DNA of 64,000 bases from Prorocentrum cordatum (lineage: Eukaryota > Sar > Dinophyceae > Prorocentrales > Prorocentraceae), in assembly GCA_963575745.1 (NCBI GenBank), contig CAUYUJ010019904.1, positions 265,001 through 329,000 on the forward strand. Reading direction: 5' to 3'. Shown piece after piece: positions 9,482 to 19,914 of this stretch (position 1 is its first letter; each line of letters starts with the position of its first letter). Both the position numbers and the translations under genes were made by a program. Under the pieces are notes generated by a model. That model did no database searches. It saw only the letters and a program-made list of their open reading frames with translations, and had not been told where the DNA came from.

Positions 9482-10330
9482 GGCCGCACCTTTCTCGACC
9501 GCCTACAACACGTCTTTCGTTCTGTTGGCGCGCAGCCGACCCGGAAAGGCTTGAGCGAACCCTTTCGTTTTTCTCTGACCTCTCACCCTTTCTAACTTAC
9601 CGCACCGAACTGCCAAGCGACGATCCCTGGCGGCCAGCGGCCGAAACGCGGCCGCGGCCGCTGGCGCCCAGCCGCTGGCGCCCAACCGCTGGCGCCCAAC
9701 CGCCTGCCTCCCTGGGAGGCACGCCCTCCCAAAGCCGCCGTCCTGCGCCCTTTTGCCCGTTCGCCCAAGCGAGAAAATGCGGGGATTCGAGGAGCAAGGG
9801 TACCAGCGCGCCGTCGGCGCGAATGGCCGCCCCTGCAAGGGCCGCGCGAGCGAGCTGGAACCCGCAGAGAGGGGGGGAGGAACAGGGAAAGCTTGACGCG
9901 CTGGAGGAGGGGAGGAGGAGGACAGGACAAGGGAGACACGGAGTAAAGGGAAGGGAAGGAGGGTGAGGCAAGGAGAAATCGGGATGCTTGCGCAGCACCG
10001 CGAACCCCAAGCGCCAGGCCGCATGCACGACGCACTGGCGCCAGGATGCCGAGTCCTTGTCCCCATCTCCCCGCGCACATGCTCGCGACCGCTGGCATGG
10101 AATAGCCCACCTAATAGTCGGATGAACTTGTCCATATCCCATGCTTGTCCTATTTCCCGCCAACTTGTTTGTTTTCACGTTTGTCAGCATTGCTGCCGCT
10201 ACAATCCCTCCCTCCTCCCTTCTTCTTCCCCTAGGCGGGGTCGTGGTGCTGCATCCAGGCACGAGTGCCTAGCCTAATAAATAGACTGTCTTCAACCTGT
10301 TTGTCGGTGTTGGGCGCGTGGCAACTGGCC
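9482..10330. other. Unassigned GC-rich sequence with a 14-bp triplication
   Basis: Three head-to-tail copies of CCGCTGGCGCCCAA (first ending in G) lie at 9658-9699. The rest is unique-looking, with purine runs at 9880-9965. No coding region can be supported. Confidence 0.5.
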
Positions 10331-10339
10331 AGCCAACTT

Positions 10340-10517
10340 TCTCTCTCTCTCTCTCTCGCTCTCTTTCCCTTGTGGTGCTTGCAAAGGCCCCACCAGACCC
10401 TCAAGAGGGCAACCCATCCCTCCTGCAGGTCTTCGGAGTCGCTGATGATAACAACCCCAGCGGCGCCTGGGGACATGGACTGGACGACGACTGGAGCACG
10501 ACGATGACAACGACGAG

Positions 10518-10557
<40 letters not shown>

Positions 10558-10558
10558 T
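10340..10558. repeat. CT and GAC microsatellites
   Basis: A CT run lies at about 10340-10365 and a GAC trinucleotide run at about 10507-10557. The sequence between them and on to about 11100 contains no supportable gene. Confidence 0.85.
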
Positions 10559-10559
10559 T

Positions 10560-11229
10560 GCAGGGCACATCACATCGCCCAGCACCCCTCAACCCACCGC
10601 GGCTGAAGGGAAATAGGCCTAGGCTCGACCGACAAGGGGCGCAAGAAGGACTCGAAGGAAGTGCTCCACCCGACAGGCAGCGACGCCAGCGGAGGAAACT
10701 GGAAATTAGAGACTGGATCGGCCCGCCTCACGAGAGGCAGGTCCAGAAAGAGAGGGGTGAAACGCAAGGGCGAGGGCGCGCAAACTAGACCCTTCAAAGG
10801 CCGCATGTCGAACCGGTTCCAGCGAAACGAGGCCCGTGCAAAGGGCGCTGCCCCACGAGACTGAGAGGCCGAGAGAGAGACCCTTGAGAAGGCCAGCATG
10901 TCGGACCGTTCCAAGCGAAGTCTAAGCTCCGAACGGAAACCGCCCCAAGTCACTGGTCACGAGCCCGAGTGGAGCGTTGCAAAGTCGCAGTCTGAAGGGA
11001 ACCGCCTCAAGTCGCAGTAAAGTCGAAGGGAAACCCGTTCCCTTTGATACCTTCCCCGTCGAGGGCGGGGGGTGGATGGGATCCCTCCAGCGTCGTCGTC
11101 GTCCCCCGCAAGGAGGGCCCCAAGAGGACGTCCACCAGGGGCTCAAGACGCAACAATCACTGCTATGGATTTTGAATGCCTTAAGCGTTTCGGTCCAATT
11201 GGTCTTCCAACGCTGCAAGACGGTACAAG
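10560..11229. other. No gene seen
   Basis: This is mixed sequence with short internal similarities (for example AGTCGCAGT near 10985 and 11014). It leads into the CCCAAGA-type array. Confidence 0.4.
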
Positions 11230-12890
11230 AGGTACCAAGTAATATCTCCCCGAGACGGCCCAAGGAGCACCAAGGAGAACCAAGACGGCCCCCACACAGC
11301 CCAACGGGGTCCCAAGAGAGGTCCGAGAGGGGTTACACGAAGTGGCATGTCCAGACCTCTGCCCCAAGATTACCCCCGAGACCACCAGCAGGCCCACAAG
11401 ATACCCCCAAAGGTCCCTAAGACGCCCCCAAGACTCTTGGGGGCCCCTTGGGGGCCTTTGGGGCCTCTTGGGCCTAAGAACCCTTCAAGGGGAATCCGGG
11501 AGGCAGCCTGAAAGACCAGTACAGGTATTCAAGAGACATCTGGCCCACACGGTGGCGGGATGAGCCGAAGGCCGCCGGATCCGCCGCCCCCTGTCGATTC
11601 ATCGCAGGGGTGCCTGGCGTGCTAGACTATTACGATTTTGGTTTTGGTTCTTTTTCCAAAAGAGCTCCCCCTGGGGCTTCGGCCCGTCCCGCCGGGGTCC
11701 AGGGAGATTCCCGAAAATCCGTCCGTCAATGCCTTTGTTGCCCCAAGTTGGCCCAAGATGGCCTCCCAGACGGCCACAATAGCCCAGGATGGCCTCCAAG
11801 ATGCCTCCAAGACAGCCAAGATGGTCTCAAAGACGTCTAAGATGGCTCCAAGATGCACCCAAGACGGCCGAAAATGGCCTCCAGATGGTCTACGACGGCC
11901 CAAAAGGCCCACAAGAGGCCTCCAAGACTGCCCAAGAGGCCTCCAAGAGGTCCTCCAGGAAGGCCCGACGAGGCCAAAAGTGTTCGGGGAACACATGGTC
12001 CGATAGCTTGGCCCGACATGGCCACATAGGCGCTTCCAAAAAGGCAGGGGGCGTCGGTGATTCGCCGTAGGCGTCTTCGATCCGCCGTTCCCTGTTAGCT
12101 TGCCACATGGGTGCCTGGCGTACTGAGGTTCAGGAGTTCTTGGTTCTTTTAGAACTCCCCCTCGGGCTTCGGCCCAGCGCACCAGCCACTCATAATTTGC
12201 AACGCCCGTTGGTCATCCCGCACAAAGTGGTCCCCAGAGGGCCTCCAAGGCGACCTAAATGGTCCAAGATAGCCTCCAAGACGCCCGAGATGGTCCGAGA
12301 AGGCCTCCAAGTTCGCTCGAGATGGTCTCCGAGACGGGCCACGAGGGTCCAATGTGCTTCCAAATTCGCTCAAGAAGCCACCAAGCCGGCCCAGGTTGGC
12401 TTCAAGGTTGCCCAAGACGGCCCAATAGGCCCCCAAAAAGCCTCCCAGACGGCCCAAGATGCCTCCAGAAGGGTATTCAGGAAGGCCCGACGAGGCTTAA
12501 AGCATTGATGTTTCCTAAGTGCTTGTAGGGTTTGGGCATTTGCTTCTGTTCGGCCTTCCGACTGCTCGAGACGGCCCAAGAGCCACCAAAATCGCCTAAG
12601 AGGCCCACAAGATAGTTCCAAAAGACCCCAAGAGGGCCCCAGAGGCCTCTAAGACGCCGAAGATGGCCTCCAGGACGGCCCTAGAGGGACCCAACTCGGA
12701 TCAGAATGGCTTCCAAGACGGCTTCCGACGGCGGCAGACGGGCCAGGAACGCCCTAGGACGGCCAAAGAGGCCCCGAGCATGCCCCCAAAGGCCCCAAAA
12801 GGTCCAATGAGGCACCCAAGAGGCCTCTAAGAGGCCCCTGGGAAGCTCCCAGGAGACCCCAAGACTGTCCCAAGATGCTTCCAAGAGGCG
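11230..12890. repeat. CCCAAGAGGCC-type array with two internal head modules
   Basis: The sequence is dominated by variants of GGCCCAAGAGGCCCCCAAGA and AAGACGGCCCAAGATGGCC at 10-20 bp intervals. Two homologous modules interrupt it, at about 11545-11715 and 12010-12200. Both contain GGGTGCCTGGCGT, a T-rich run and AGCTCCCCCTGGGGCTTCGGCCC or a close variant. The part at 11985-12100 also matches 56890-57010. Minus-strand frames read as Leu/Gly/Trp/Ser repeats, a by-product of the repeat. Confidence 0.8.
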
Positions 12891-12905
12891 TCTTCCAATT
12901 CCTTC

Positions 12906-13019
12906 ATCTGTTCCGCCTCCTCCTCCCCCTCCTCCTCCTCCTCCCCCCCTCCCCCTCCTCCTCCTTCTCCTCCTCCTCCTCCTCCTCCTCCTCCTCCTCC
13001 TCCTCCTCCTCCTCCGCCT
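12906..13019. repeat. CTC microsatellite
   Basis: Pyrimidine-only CTC/CCC run, directly at the end of the CCCAAGA-type array. Confidence 0.95.
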
Positions 13020-13400
13020 CACCCTCTGTGTTACCCTGCACGGCCCACGATGTACACTACTACTTGATTGTGCCTGTTGCGCTGCATGCATTGATCAAGG
13101 ACGTACAGTCCCTGGTAGCTTTAACTCCTCAGCGCACAGGCCAGTCCGACTCACTATGTTCTTCGATAGAACAATCTCAATCCAAGTGTTCAAGAAACCA
13201 GCGCGTTTCCCAGCCGGAGCAATGATCGGACCGCAGCTACCGCATACATATTGGAGGCATCTCACCCCGCTGCAGCAGCTGAATTGTTAGAACACTCGTG
13301 TGCAGGGCAGCGCTTCGAAACGCACCAGAGACTGCTAGATACCTGTTACACGATATGTGTAAGAGCGCGCCCGCACGGAACTCAATACTAAAAGGGGAGA
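13020..13400. other. No gene seen
   Basis: This is lower-GC unique-looking sequence between two repeat blocks. Only short frames without recognisable features occur. Confidence 0.4.
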
Positions 13401-13404
13401 CCCA

Positions 13405-13735
13405 GCTTCAAGCTACCCCCCCCCTTCCTTCGAAAAGGGGGGGAGCTTCCGAAGCTACCCCCCTCCTTTCTGTAAGGGTTTCTAAGCTAGGGGGGCCCTG
13501 GCTAAAGGGGGGGGGCTTCGAAACTAATCCCCCCCCTCCCTCCCTTTTCTGGAGCAGGAGGTGAGCCCGGGCTTCCCTTTCAAAGGAGGGAGCTTCGGAA
13601 GCTCCCCCCGCCATCTCCTTCCTTTTTTGGTCTGGACGCAGGGGTGTGCGGCTTCAAGCTACCCCCCCCCCCGTGCAAAGGGTGGGGGGCTTCCGAAGCT
13701 ACCTTCCCCCCCCCCCTTCCGGGGCTCTGGCAAAA
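13405..13735. repeat. Tandem C-run/G-run units joined by AGCTTCCGAAGCT palindromes
   Basis: About five units alternate a run of 6-10 C with a run of 6-9 G. They are separated by palindrome-like GCTTCGAAGC or AGCTTCCGAAGCT (near 13428, 13447, 13530, 13588, 13650, 13690). Each unit could form a long hairpin, a G-quadruplex on one strand or an i-motif on the other. Confidence 0.75.
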
Positions 13736-13794
13736 TGGCGGAATCCCTGACGACAGGTGAGCACCGCAGCGCTAGAGAACAAATTGGAGAATAA

Positions 13795-15730
13795 CGTCGG
13801 CCCCTGGTTCGTTTTCTTGTTTTCTTGTCTTCTCGGCCCCTGGTTCGTAGCCTCCTTTTCTCGGGCCCTGATTCCTTTTATCGTTTTCTCATTTTTTCGG
13901 CCCCTGGTTCGTTTTCTTGTTTTCTCGTTTTCTCGGCTCTTGGTTCGCGGTCTCGTTTTCTATGACCCTGGTTCGCGTTCTCGTTTTCTCGTTTTCTCGG
14001 CGCCTGGGTCGTGGTCCAGATCTTCGGACCCTGCTTCGTTTTCTCGTTTTCTCGCCCCCTGGGTCGTGGTTTTGTTTTCTCGGACGCTAGTCAGTATCTT
14101 CGTTTTCTCGTTGTCTCGGTCCCCCGGTGGTGGTCTCGTTTTCTCTGACCCTGCTTCGTTTTCTCGTTTCTTCGTTTTCTCGGCTCCTGGGCCGTGGTCT
14201 CGTTTTCTCGAACCAAGCGTTTTCTGGTGATCTCGGCCCCTGGGTCGTGGTTTCCTCGCACCCTGGTTAGTTGTCTCGTTTTCTCGTTTTCTTGGCCCCT
14301 GGGTCGTGGGTTGTTTTCGCGTTTTCTCACTTCCTCGGCTCCTGGGTCGTGGCCTTGTTTTCTCGGCGCCTGGTTCGTTATCTTTTTTTTTTTTGTTTTC
14401 TCGGCCCCTGGGTCGTGGTCTCGTTTTCTCTGTTCCGGTTCGTTGATTCGTTTTGTTGTTTTCTCGGCCCCTGGTTCGTAGTCTCGTTTTCTCGGGCCCT
14501 GATTCCTTTTATCGTTTTCTCATTTTCTCGGCCCCTGGGTCGTGGTCCTGTTTTCTCGGACCCTGGTTTGTTTTCGCGTTTTCTATGCTCTTTGGTCGTG
14601 GTCTCGTTTGCTCGGACTTTGGTGTGCTTTCTTGTTGTCTCGTGTTCTAGGCCCTCGGTCGTGGTCTCGTTTTCTCAGACCCTGGTTCGTTGTTTTGTCT
14701 TCTCGTATTCTCGGCTTTTGTTTTTTTGTATTGCTTTTTCGGGCCCTGGTTCGTGATCTCGTTTTCTTGTTTTCTCGGCCCCTGGGTCGTGGTGCCAATT
14801 TTCCTCGGACCCTTATTAGTCTTCTCGTTTTCTCGTGTTATCGGCCCCTGGGTCGTGGTCTCGTTTTCTCTGACCCTAGTTCATTATTTGTTTTCTCGGC
14901 CCCTGGTTCGTGGTCCCCTTTTCTCGGACACTGGTTCGGTTTCTCATGTTCTCTGTTAAGCGGCCCCTGGATTGTGGTTTTGTTTTCTCTGACCCTGGAT
15001 GGTTTTCTCGTCTTCTCGTTTTCTCGGCCCCTGGGTCGTGGTCTCGGTTTCTCGGGCCCCGGTTCGTTTTCGCGTTTTCTCGTTTTCTCTGCCCCTGGGT
15101 CGTGGTCTCGGTTTCTCGGGCCCCGGTCCGTTTCTCGTTTTCTCGTTTCTTGTTGTCTCATTTTCCTGTTTTCCTGTTTTCTTGTTTTTGTTTTATCGTT
15201 TTCTGTTTTCTCGTTTTCCTGTTTTCTCGTTTCTTGTTTGTCTTGTTACCCTGATTCGTTGTCTTGTTTTCTTGTTTTCTCGGCCCCTGGGTCGTGGTCT
15301 TGTTTTCTCGGACCCTTGGTCGTTTTCTCGTTTCTTGTTTTCTCGGCCCCTGGGTAGTGGTCCAGTTTTCTCGACCCTGGTTTGTTTATCGTTTTCGCTT
15401 TCTCTCTGCCCCTTGGTCTCATTTTCTCGGACTCCGGCTCGTGATCTCGTTTTCTCGTTTTCTCTGCCCCTGGGTCATGGTTTGGTTTTCTCGGGCCCCG
15501 ATTAGTTGTCTTGCTTTCTCTGCCCCTGGGTCGTGGTTTGGTTTTCTGGGGCCATGGTTCGCTTTCTCGTTTTCTCGTTTTCTCTGCCCCTGGATCGTGG
15601 TCTCGTGTTTTTCTCACCCTGGTTCGTTTTCTCGTGTTCTCTGCCCCTGGGTCGTGGTCTCGTTTTCTCTGGCCCTGGTTCGTATTCTCGTTTCTTGTTT
15701 TCTCGGCCCTTGGGTCGTGGCTCAAGAGTC
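13795..15730 (+). repeat. 1.9-kb satellite of about 33-bp half-monomers (TTTTCTCGG-CCCCTGGGTCGTGG)
   Basis: Copies of CGGCCCCTGGGTCGTGGT alternate with CGGACCCTGGTTCGTT, each followed by CTCGTTTTCTCG or variants. Spacing is about 30-36 bp for the half-unit and about 65 bp for the pair, repeated some fifty times. Local variants such as TCGTGGTTTGGTTTTCTGG show divergence, not a recent perfect expansion. The long hydrophobic frames (Phe/Ser/Leu/Val/Arg) are by-products. The block ends about 100 bp before the start of LINE A. Confidence 0.9.
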
Positions 15731-15829
15731 TCAAGGGTCAAGGCAGGGTCAGGGGGCCGTAGGCCGTAGGGTCCGCGAGGGCGGGTAAACTGAGGCATTT
15801 CCAGTTCCTGCTCTCGCGAGCCGATCTTC

Positions 15830-18025
15830 ATGGCCCTTGCTCTCTGGCGCGCCGCGGCTCATGTTCCGATGGTGCACGAGGGGGTATCAGTTCTGGCGGC
15901 TGGACCCGGCAGTCAACGGGCTCCGATCGCCCGACTGCCTGTGCTGGGTGGCGCAGGCGGATGCTACGGCTGTTCAGCGGCTGTGGCGCCGCCGGCGATG
16001 GCGGCGGCGCCGCCGGGCGGCGCTCACCTTCATGGCGTTGGCGCCGCGCCTCCCCAGGAAGGCAGCGGTGCTGATCGCGGTCTTCGCGGGTTCGATCCCG
16101 GCGGAGGCAGCAGCTGCAGCTCGGGACTGACGCTCCCGGATGCCGACGGCGCCGTCGAGGTGGACCTGAAGCTAGTGCAAGGCGGAGGCCCCACTGGAGA
16201 GAGGGCACGTGCAGCCGGAAGGGAAAGCACGAAGCACGGACGCGACAATGCCCAGTGCCCAGCACTGAGCATTGATGGGGGCGTCTTGCTTCCTCCCGAC
16301 CCTGGACCTCCTCCAGGCCTGTGGCGCACTGCGAGGGGGCGGCGGCGGCGGCCGCCGCAGCGAGAGCCGCCCACGCTGCTGCGACATCGGCAACCTTGGG
16401 ATGGTCTGCTGGTGGTGGGCGAGACCAGCTGCGCAGACGACGAGATCGCGAAGCTGCCCCTCGACCCAGGCGCTCCGGACGATCTGGGACTTCGCCGAGC
16501 TGATGACCAAGCGGGTCTGTTCCACCTCAGCCTGCTGATCGCTGTGGAACGCCGTGCGCTGGCCAGCAACGCCCGCAGGGGCCAGCGGCGCTATGCCCGA
16601 CGCGTGGCGCAGCGGCGCGTGGACAGCTCATGGGACGACGCCATGGCGGAGCACGACGCGATTTTGGCGCTGCTGGCTACCAGCGCGCAGCCGAGCGGCG
16701 TGCCAGGAGAAGACGGAGGACTGCGACGTGTGCTCCGGCGCCGGCTACCCGGCGCGCCGTCGCAGCAGGCCGACGACGCTGGGCGCGGCGGCATTCCGCG
16801 CCCACCGAGGCAGAGGAGGACGAGGCGGCGGAGGTGGCCTGCAACTCGGTCACGCCGTGGAGGACGCAGAAGAGGAAGACGAGGCAGAGGAGGCAGAGGA
16901 GGAGGAGGAGGAGAAGGCAGAGGAGGCAGAGGAGGTGGAGGCAGCAGAGGAGGTGGAGGCAACAGAGGAGGCATCAGTGACGAGGAGGTGGGTCCAGAGG
17001 TGAAGCAGACGCCGGAAGAGACGCAGAGGAGATGTCCTGCAGCCGCAGCCCTGGCTGCAGCAGCGTCCCCCCGCGCGGCAGCAATGGCCGACGCACCAGC
17101 CTCCAGACGACCCGGGGGAGGGTGGGGAGGCGCGGCCAGATCTCAGTTTCTCAGGCGTCCGCACGTCCCTGCGGAGGCAACCAGGGAGATGGTCGCAGCG
17201 GGCGTGACCCACATCGAGCGGATTGCCGCGTGCCCTACACGGGACGGCCGCACTTCCGCCCGCTATGGGCTGAGAGGAGTTCGCACTGGGGAAGCCTCCC
17301 ACCCAGGCCCGTCGATGCGATGCTGGATTTGCCTCGCCCATGGGGTAGAAGGTGGTGCGGCGCCTGGGGAGGAAGTGTCTGCCGAGCACCGGGCAGAAGG
17401 GATCTTGCAGGGCGGGATGGCTGCGGTCGGAGTGCCGGCCCGAGCCCCAGCGTCCCCAACAGGTGCTGCGGTGCAGCGCAGACGGGTCTGGACGCCGGGG
17501 CGACAGTCGCGTGCTGTCCCTGGAGAGCGAGACGAGGTGCTTAATCATGGAGTCGCTGGATTGTCTCTGGACGAAGACATGCCTGGCGCAGGCAGCGCGG
17601 CTGCAGGGGCGCAGGCTGTGCCCCCTTTGCCTGGGCCACCCGACCTACATTTCTGCCCCGTGGCGAATTGCCCCAGGGCGCGAGGAAGAAGGAGGACAGG
17701 GTGGCGTTGCTTTGAAAGTTGCCGCGACCACGTCGATGCGCATCTCTTGGGGCAGCTGCCTGGCTTGCCTCCGCAACCGTGGATGGACAGACTGGGGATG
17801 GTGGCATGCCGTCACTGCGGACGCATGGTGAGCCGAAGGTGCAACAACGGTATCCATAGAACTTGTTTGGCGCAGGAACTCGCTCCACAAACCCACGTTG
17901 CCCGACGTGCACTGGATACGGTTATCAACGATCTCCCATCGATTGAGGAAGTTTGCAGCGCACGGATCGAAACAAGGGAGTTCATCGGTGCTGGGCTTTT
18001 CAGCGGCGTGGAACGGGAGTTCAAT
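15830..18025 (+). CDS. LINE A, first part: low-complexity N-terminus, GEASHPGP linker and C2H2 finger
   Basis: This is the N-terminal part of a non-LTR retrotransposon protein. Residues 1-430 are Ala/Gly/Arg/Pro-rich and look disordered. At about residue 485 the linker RTGEASHPGPS appears, a junction I associate with dinoflagellate and other protist non-LTR elements. Residues about 607-685 hold a Cys/His region: CPVANC..., a DHVDAH segment, then CRHCGRMVSRRCNNGIHRTC, probably nucleic-acid-binding fingers. The frame runs unbroken into a 743-bp insertion at 18026. Beyond that point the residues belong to the inserted element, so the open frame to 18079 overstates this protein. Removing the insertion and one TTCAAT copy rejoins the frame to the reverse transcriptase part. 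The true start is uncertain. Confidence 0.75.
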
Positions 18026-18768
18026 TCGCCGGCCCAACGGGCCAGAGGCGTGCTAAGATCTCCGGTAACTGCTAAATAATACTTCTACTTCGCGCGCGCG
18101 GGGCGGCCCCTGGGGGTCCCCGGACGAAAAGTACCCCGGGCGATCCCTGGCAGACTCGGGTCAGAGATGGTTTTCCTCCTGGGCGCCGCCCCCGTGGCCC
18201 TCCAGAGAGCCCCAAGAAGGGCCACGAGGCCGCCAAGAGCCCTCCAAGATGGTTCAAGAGTGCTCCGAGATGCCACACGATCGCAAGACGCCCAAGATGG
18301 CCCCCAGACGCCCCAAGAGGCCTCCAAGAGCACTCCCCTGAGGGCCCCAAAGGGCAAAATCCATTACTTTTCCTTAGGTTTTGGGTAGATTTTGGCGTGT
18401 CCATCTTTTCGGCTTCCCGACGCCCCAAGACGGCCCAAGAGGCCCCCAAGATCGCCCCAAGAGGGCCCAAGAAGCGCCCAAGAAGGCCCCAAGATGGCCC
18501 AAGAGGGCTCCAAGACGGCCACAGAGGCATCCAAGACGGCACAAGAGGGGCCCAAGAGGGCCCCAAGCGATGCCCCAAAGGGAGAACGCAAAACAAAACT
18601 TCGAGCCCTCGGCCTTAAGAAGCCCCCAGGAGGCCTCAAGAGGCCCCTGAGAGGCCCTAAAAGCCCCCCCGAGGCCCTCAGGAGGCTCCCAAGCGACGCT
18701 GACGAGGCCCCCCAGCGGCCCCAAGAGGCTCAGTCATGCGAAATGGGCCGGCGGAGTGAGCGAAGCGA
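18026..18768 (+). mobile_element. 743-bp insertion element with 6-bp TTCAAT duplication, inside LINE A
   Basis: TTCAAT stands at both borders (18020-18025 and 18769-18774). The element begins TCGCCGGCCCA and near its end has TGGGCCGGCGG (18744-18754), an inverted match, followed by a 14-bp tail AGTGAGCGAAGCGA. The head (18026-18180) recurs at 35383, about 36146 and about 63080; the interior is the CCCAAGAGGCC-type repeat. No coding capacity is credible, so it is non-autonomous (MITE- or SINE-like). Excision with one TTCAAT restores the LINE A frame exactly, which shows that it arrived after the LINE. GT/GC-AG splice borders are not visible at the duplication. Confidence 0.85.
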
Positions 18769-18780
18769 TTCAATAAATGC

Positions 18781-19914
18781 ATGGCCAATGTGATCTCGTT
18801 CTCTCGCCCCGATGCGTGGGCCCACGTTGGCACCGCGCACGACACAGAGGCCCATGTTCGTGCGCGCGAGGCCTGGCAGGAGTGGTTCATGTTTGCGAAG
18901 ACTGTTTTGCTCGTGCTGCCAGGTGGCAAGGCGAAAGAGAAACGTAATGGTAATATCCTTGCCAATCGCATTGCTAGGTGGTCGGAGGGAGAGCGCCGGT
19001 CATTGTGGGACGAGGCACTGAAGCTAGCAAAGGCCGACGTACCCGTGCGACGCAAACGGGCACGGGCGCCATCCGACGAAGAAGCAACCACGAGACGACA
19101 AGAAAAAGTGATCCAACTGGCCGGCAGAGGCCTGCCTGGGAAAGCGATTCGGCACGCCAGCAGTTTGGGTCTTGCGCCAGACACGGTCGCAACGGAGCGC
19201 ATCATGCGCTCCAAGTTGATCGAGCCCCCCGCGAGCCAGAGCACAAGTTGGAGGATGCCCGCCCCGGCGGCCAACGAGATCACAGACGAGACCGTTGTGA
19301 AGGCCATCCGGTCCTTTTCGGCAAGAGTTGCAGCGGGCCCGTCGGGGCAGCGGCCAGACCTGTACAAACAGCTCATAGGAGAGACGGGGGACAGGGTGGC
19401 CGTCGCCCTTTTCCAGAGCTTCGGCAACTTGCTCGCCTCTGGCCAAGCCCCGCCAGAGCTGCGGGCGTTCATCGGGAGTGCGGAGGGCACCGCGTTGCGG
19501 AAGATAGCCAAAGACGGGTCGGAGGACGCTCGGCCCGCGTGCTCCGGGGAAGCCATGCGACGAGTGGTCAGCAAGATCATGTTAGGAACGGAAATGAAGT
19601 CATTGGGGGCGCATTTGTTGCCTCACCAGCTCGCGGTGGGCGTCAAGGCCGGCGTTGAAGTGATGCCGCATTTGGTGCGCCAGTGGCGGGATGATAACGC
19701 CAATGATCCAGACAAGTTCCTCATCAATTATGACGAAGGCAATGCCCACAACGAGGTTGACCGACACACGTTTCTCACTCGCATGCGAGACATCGCCCCC
19801 GGAATTTGCAAGTGGCTGGATACATCTACCCAACAGATGTGGCAACGTACGTCTTCTACCGGGGTCGGGCGATCGAGTCTCGCGCGGGCGGGCAGCAAGG
19901 GTGCCCCCTCATAG
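18781..19914 (+). CDS. LINE A, second part: reverse transcriptase fingers and palm motif A
   Basis: The frame is contiguous with the zinc-finger part once the insertion is removed (E-F-N then K-C-M-A-N-V). It contains a linker and then reverse transcriptase fingers (about residues 165-300; AAGPSGQRPDLYK resembles the usual GKAPGPDG region). Motif A reads INYDEGNAHNEVDR at about residues 314-327, keeping the first catalytic Asp but with His where a Phe is usual. Near 19820 the reading frame is lost: the expected sequence continues in the frame beginning at 19806, so there is a one-base indel. This is a pseudogene or requires frameshifting. Confidence 0.75.
   Translation: MANVISFSRPDAWAHVGTAHDTEAHVRAREAWQEWFMFAKTVLLVLPGGKAKEKRNGNILANRIARWSEGERRSLWDEALKLAKADVPVRRKRARAPSDEEATTRRQEKVIQLAGRGLPGKAIRHASSLGLAPDTVATERIMRSKLIEPPASQSTSWRMPAPAANEITDETVVKAIRSFSARVAAGPSGQRPDLYKQLIGETGDRVAVALFQSFGNLLASGQAPPELRAFIGSAEGTALRKIAKDGSEDARPACSGEAMRRVVSKIMLGTEMKSLGAHLLPHQLAVGVKAGVEVMPHLVRQWRDDNANDPDKFLINYDEGNAHNEVDRHTFLTRMRDIAPGICKWLDTSTQQMWQRTSSTGVGRSSLARAGSKGAPS

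Noticed and set aside
11622-12621. Minus-strand frames rich in Trp/Leu/Gly/Ser resembling a repeat protein
   Set aside because: The pattern follows the GGCCCAAGA DNA repeat, occurs in more than one frame, and reappears in every array of this type (18 kb, 35 kb, 47 kb, 63 kb).
13720-13745. CTCTGGCAAAATGGCGGA, partly like the reverse complement of the spliced leader
   Set aside because: Too many mismatches and an insertion relative to DinoSL; not distinguishable from chance.
13757-15831. Hydrophobic Phe/Ser/Leu/Val frames that look like membrane proteins
   Set aside because: They are read-through of the 33-bp satellite; the period of the peptide equals the DNA period.
16080-16110. GCGGGTTCGATCCCGGC resembling a tRNA T-arm / pol III B box
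   Set aside because: No matching acceptor, D-arm or anticodon arm is found, and it lies inside the LINE A frame.
18026-18768. Reading the 743-bp insertion as an introner-type intron
   Set aside because: No GT/GC/GA-AG borders fall at or next to the TTCAAT duplication; a plain insertion explains the data. RNA reads could reopen this.
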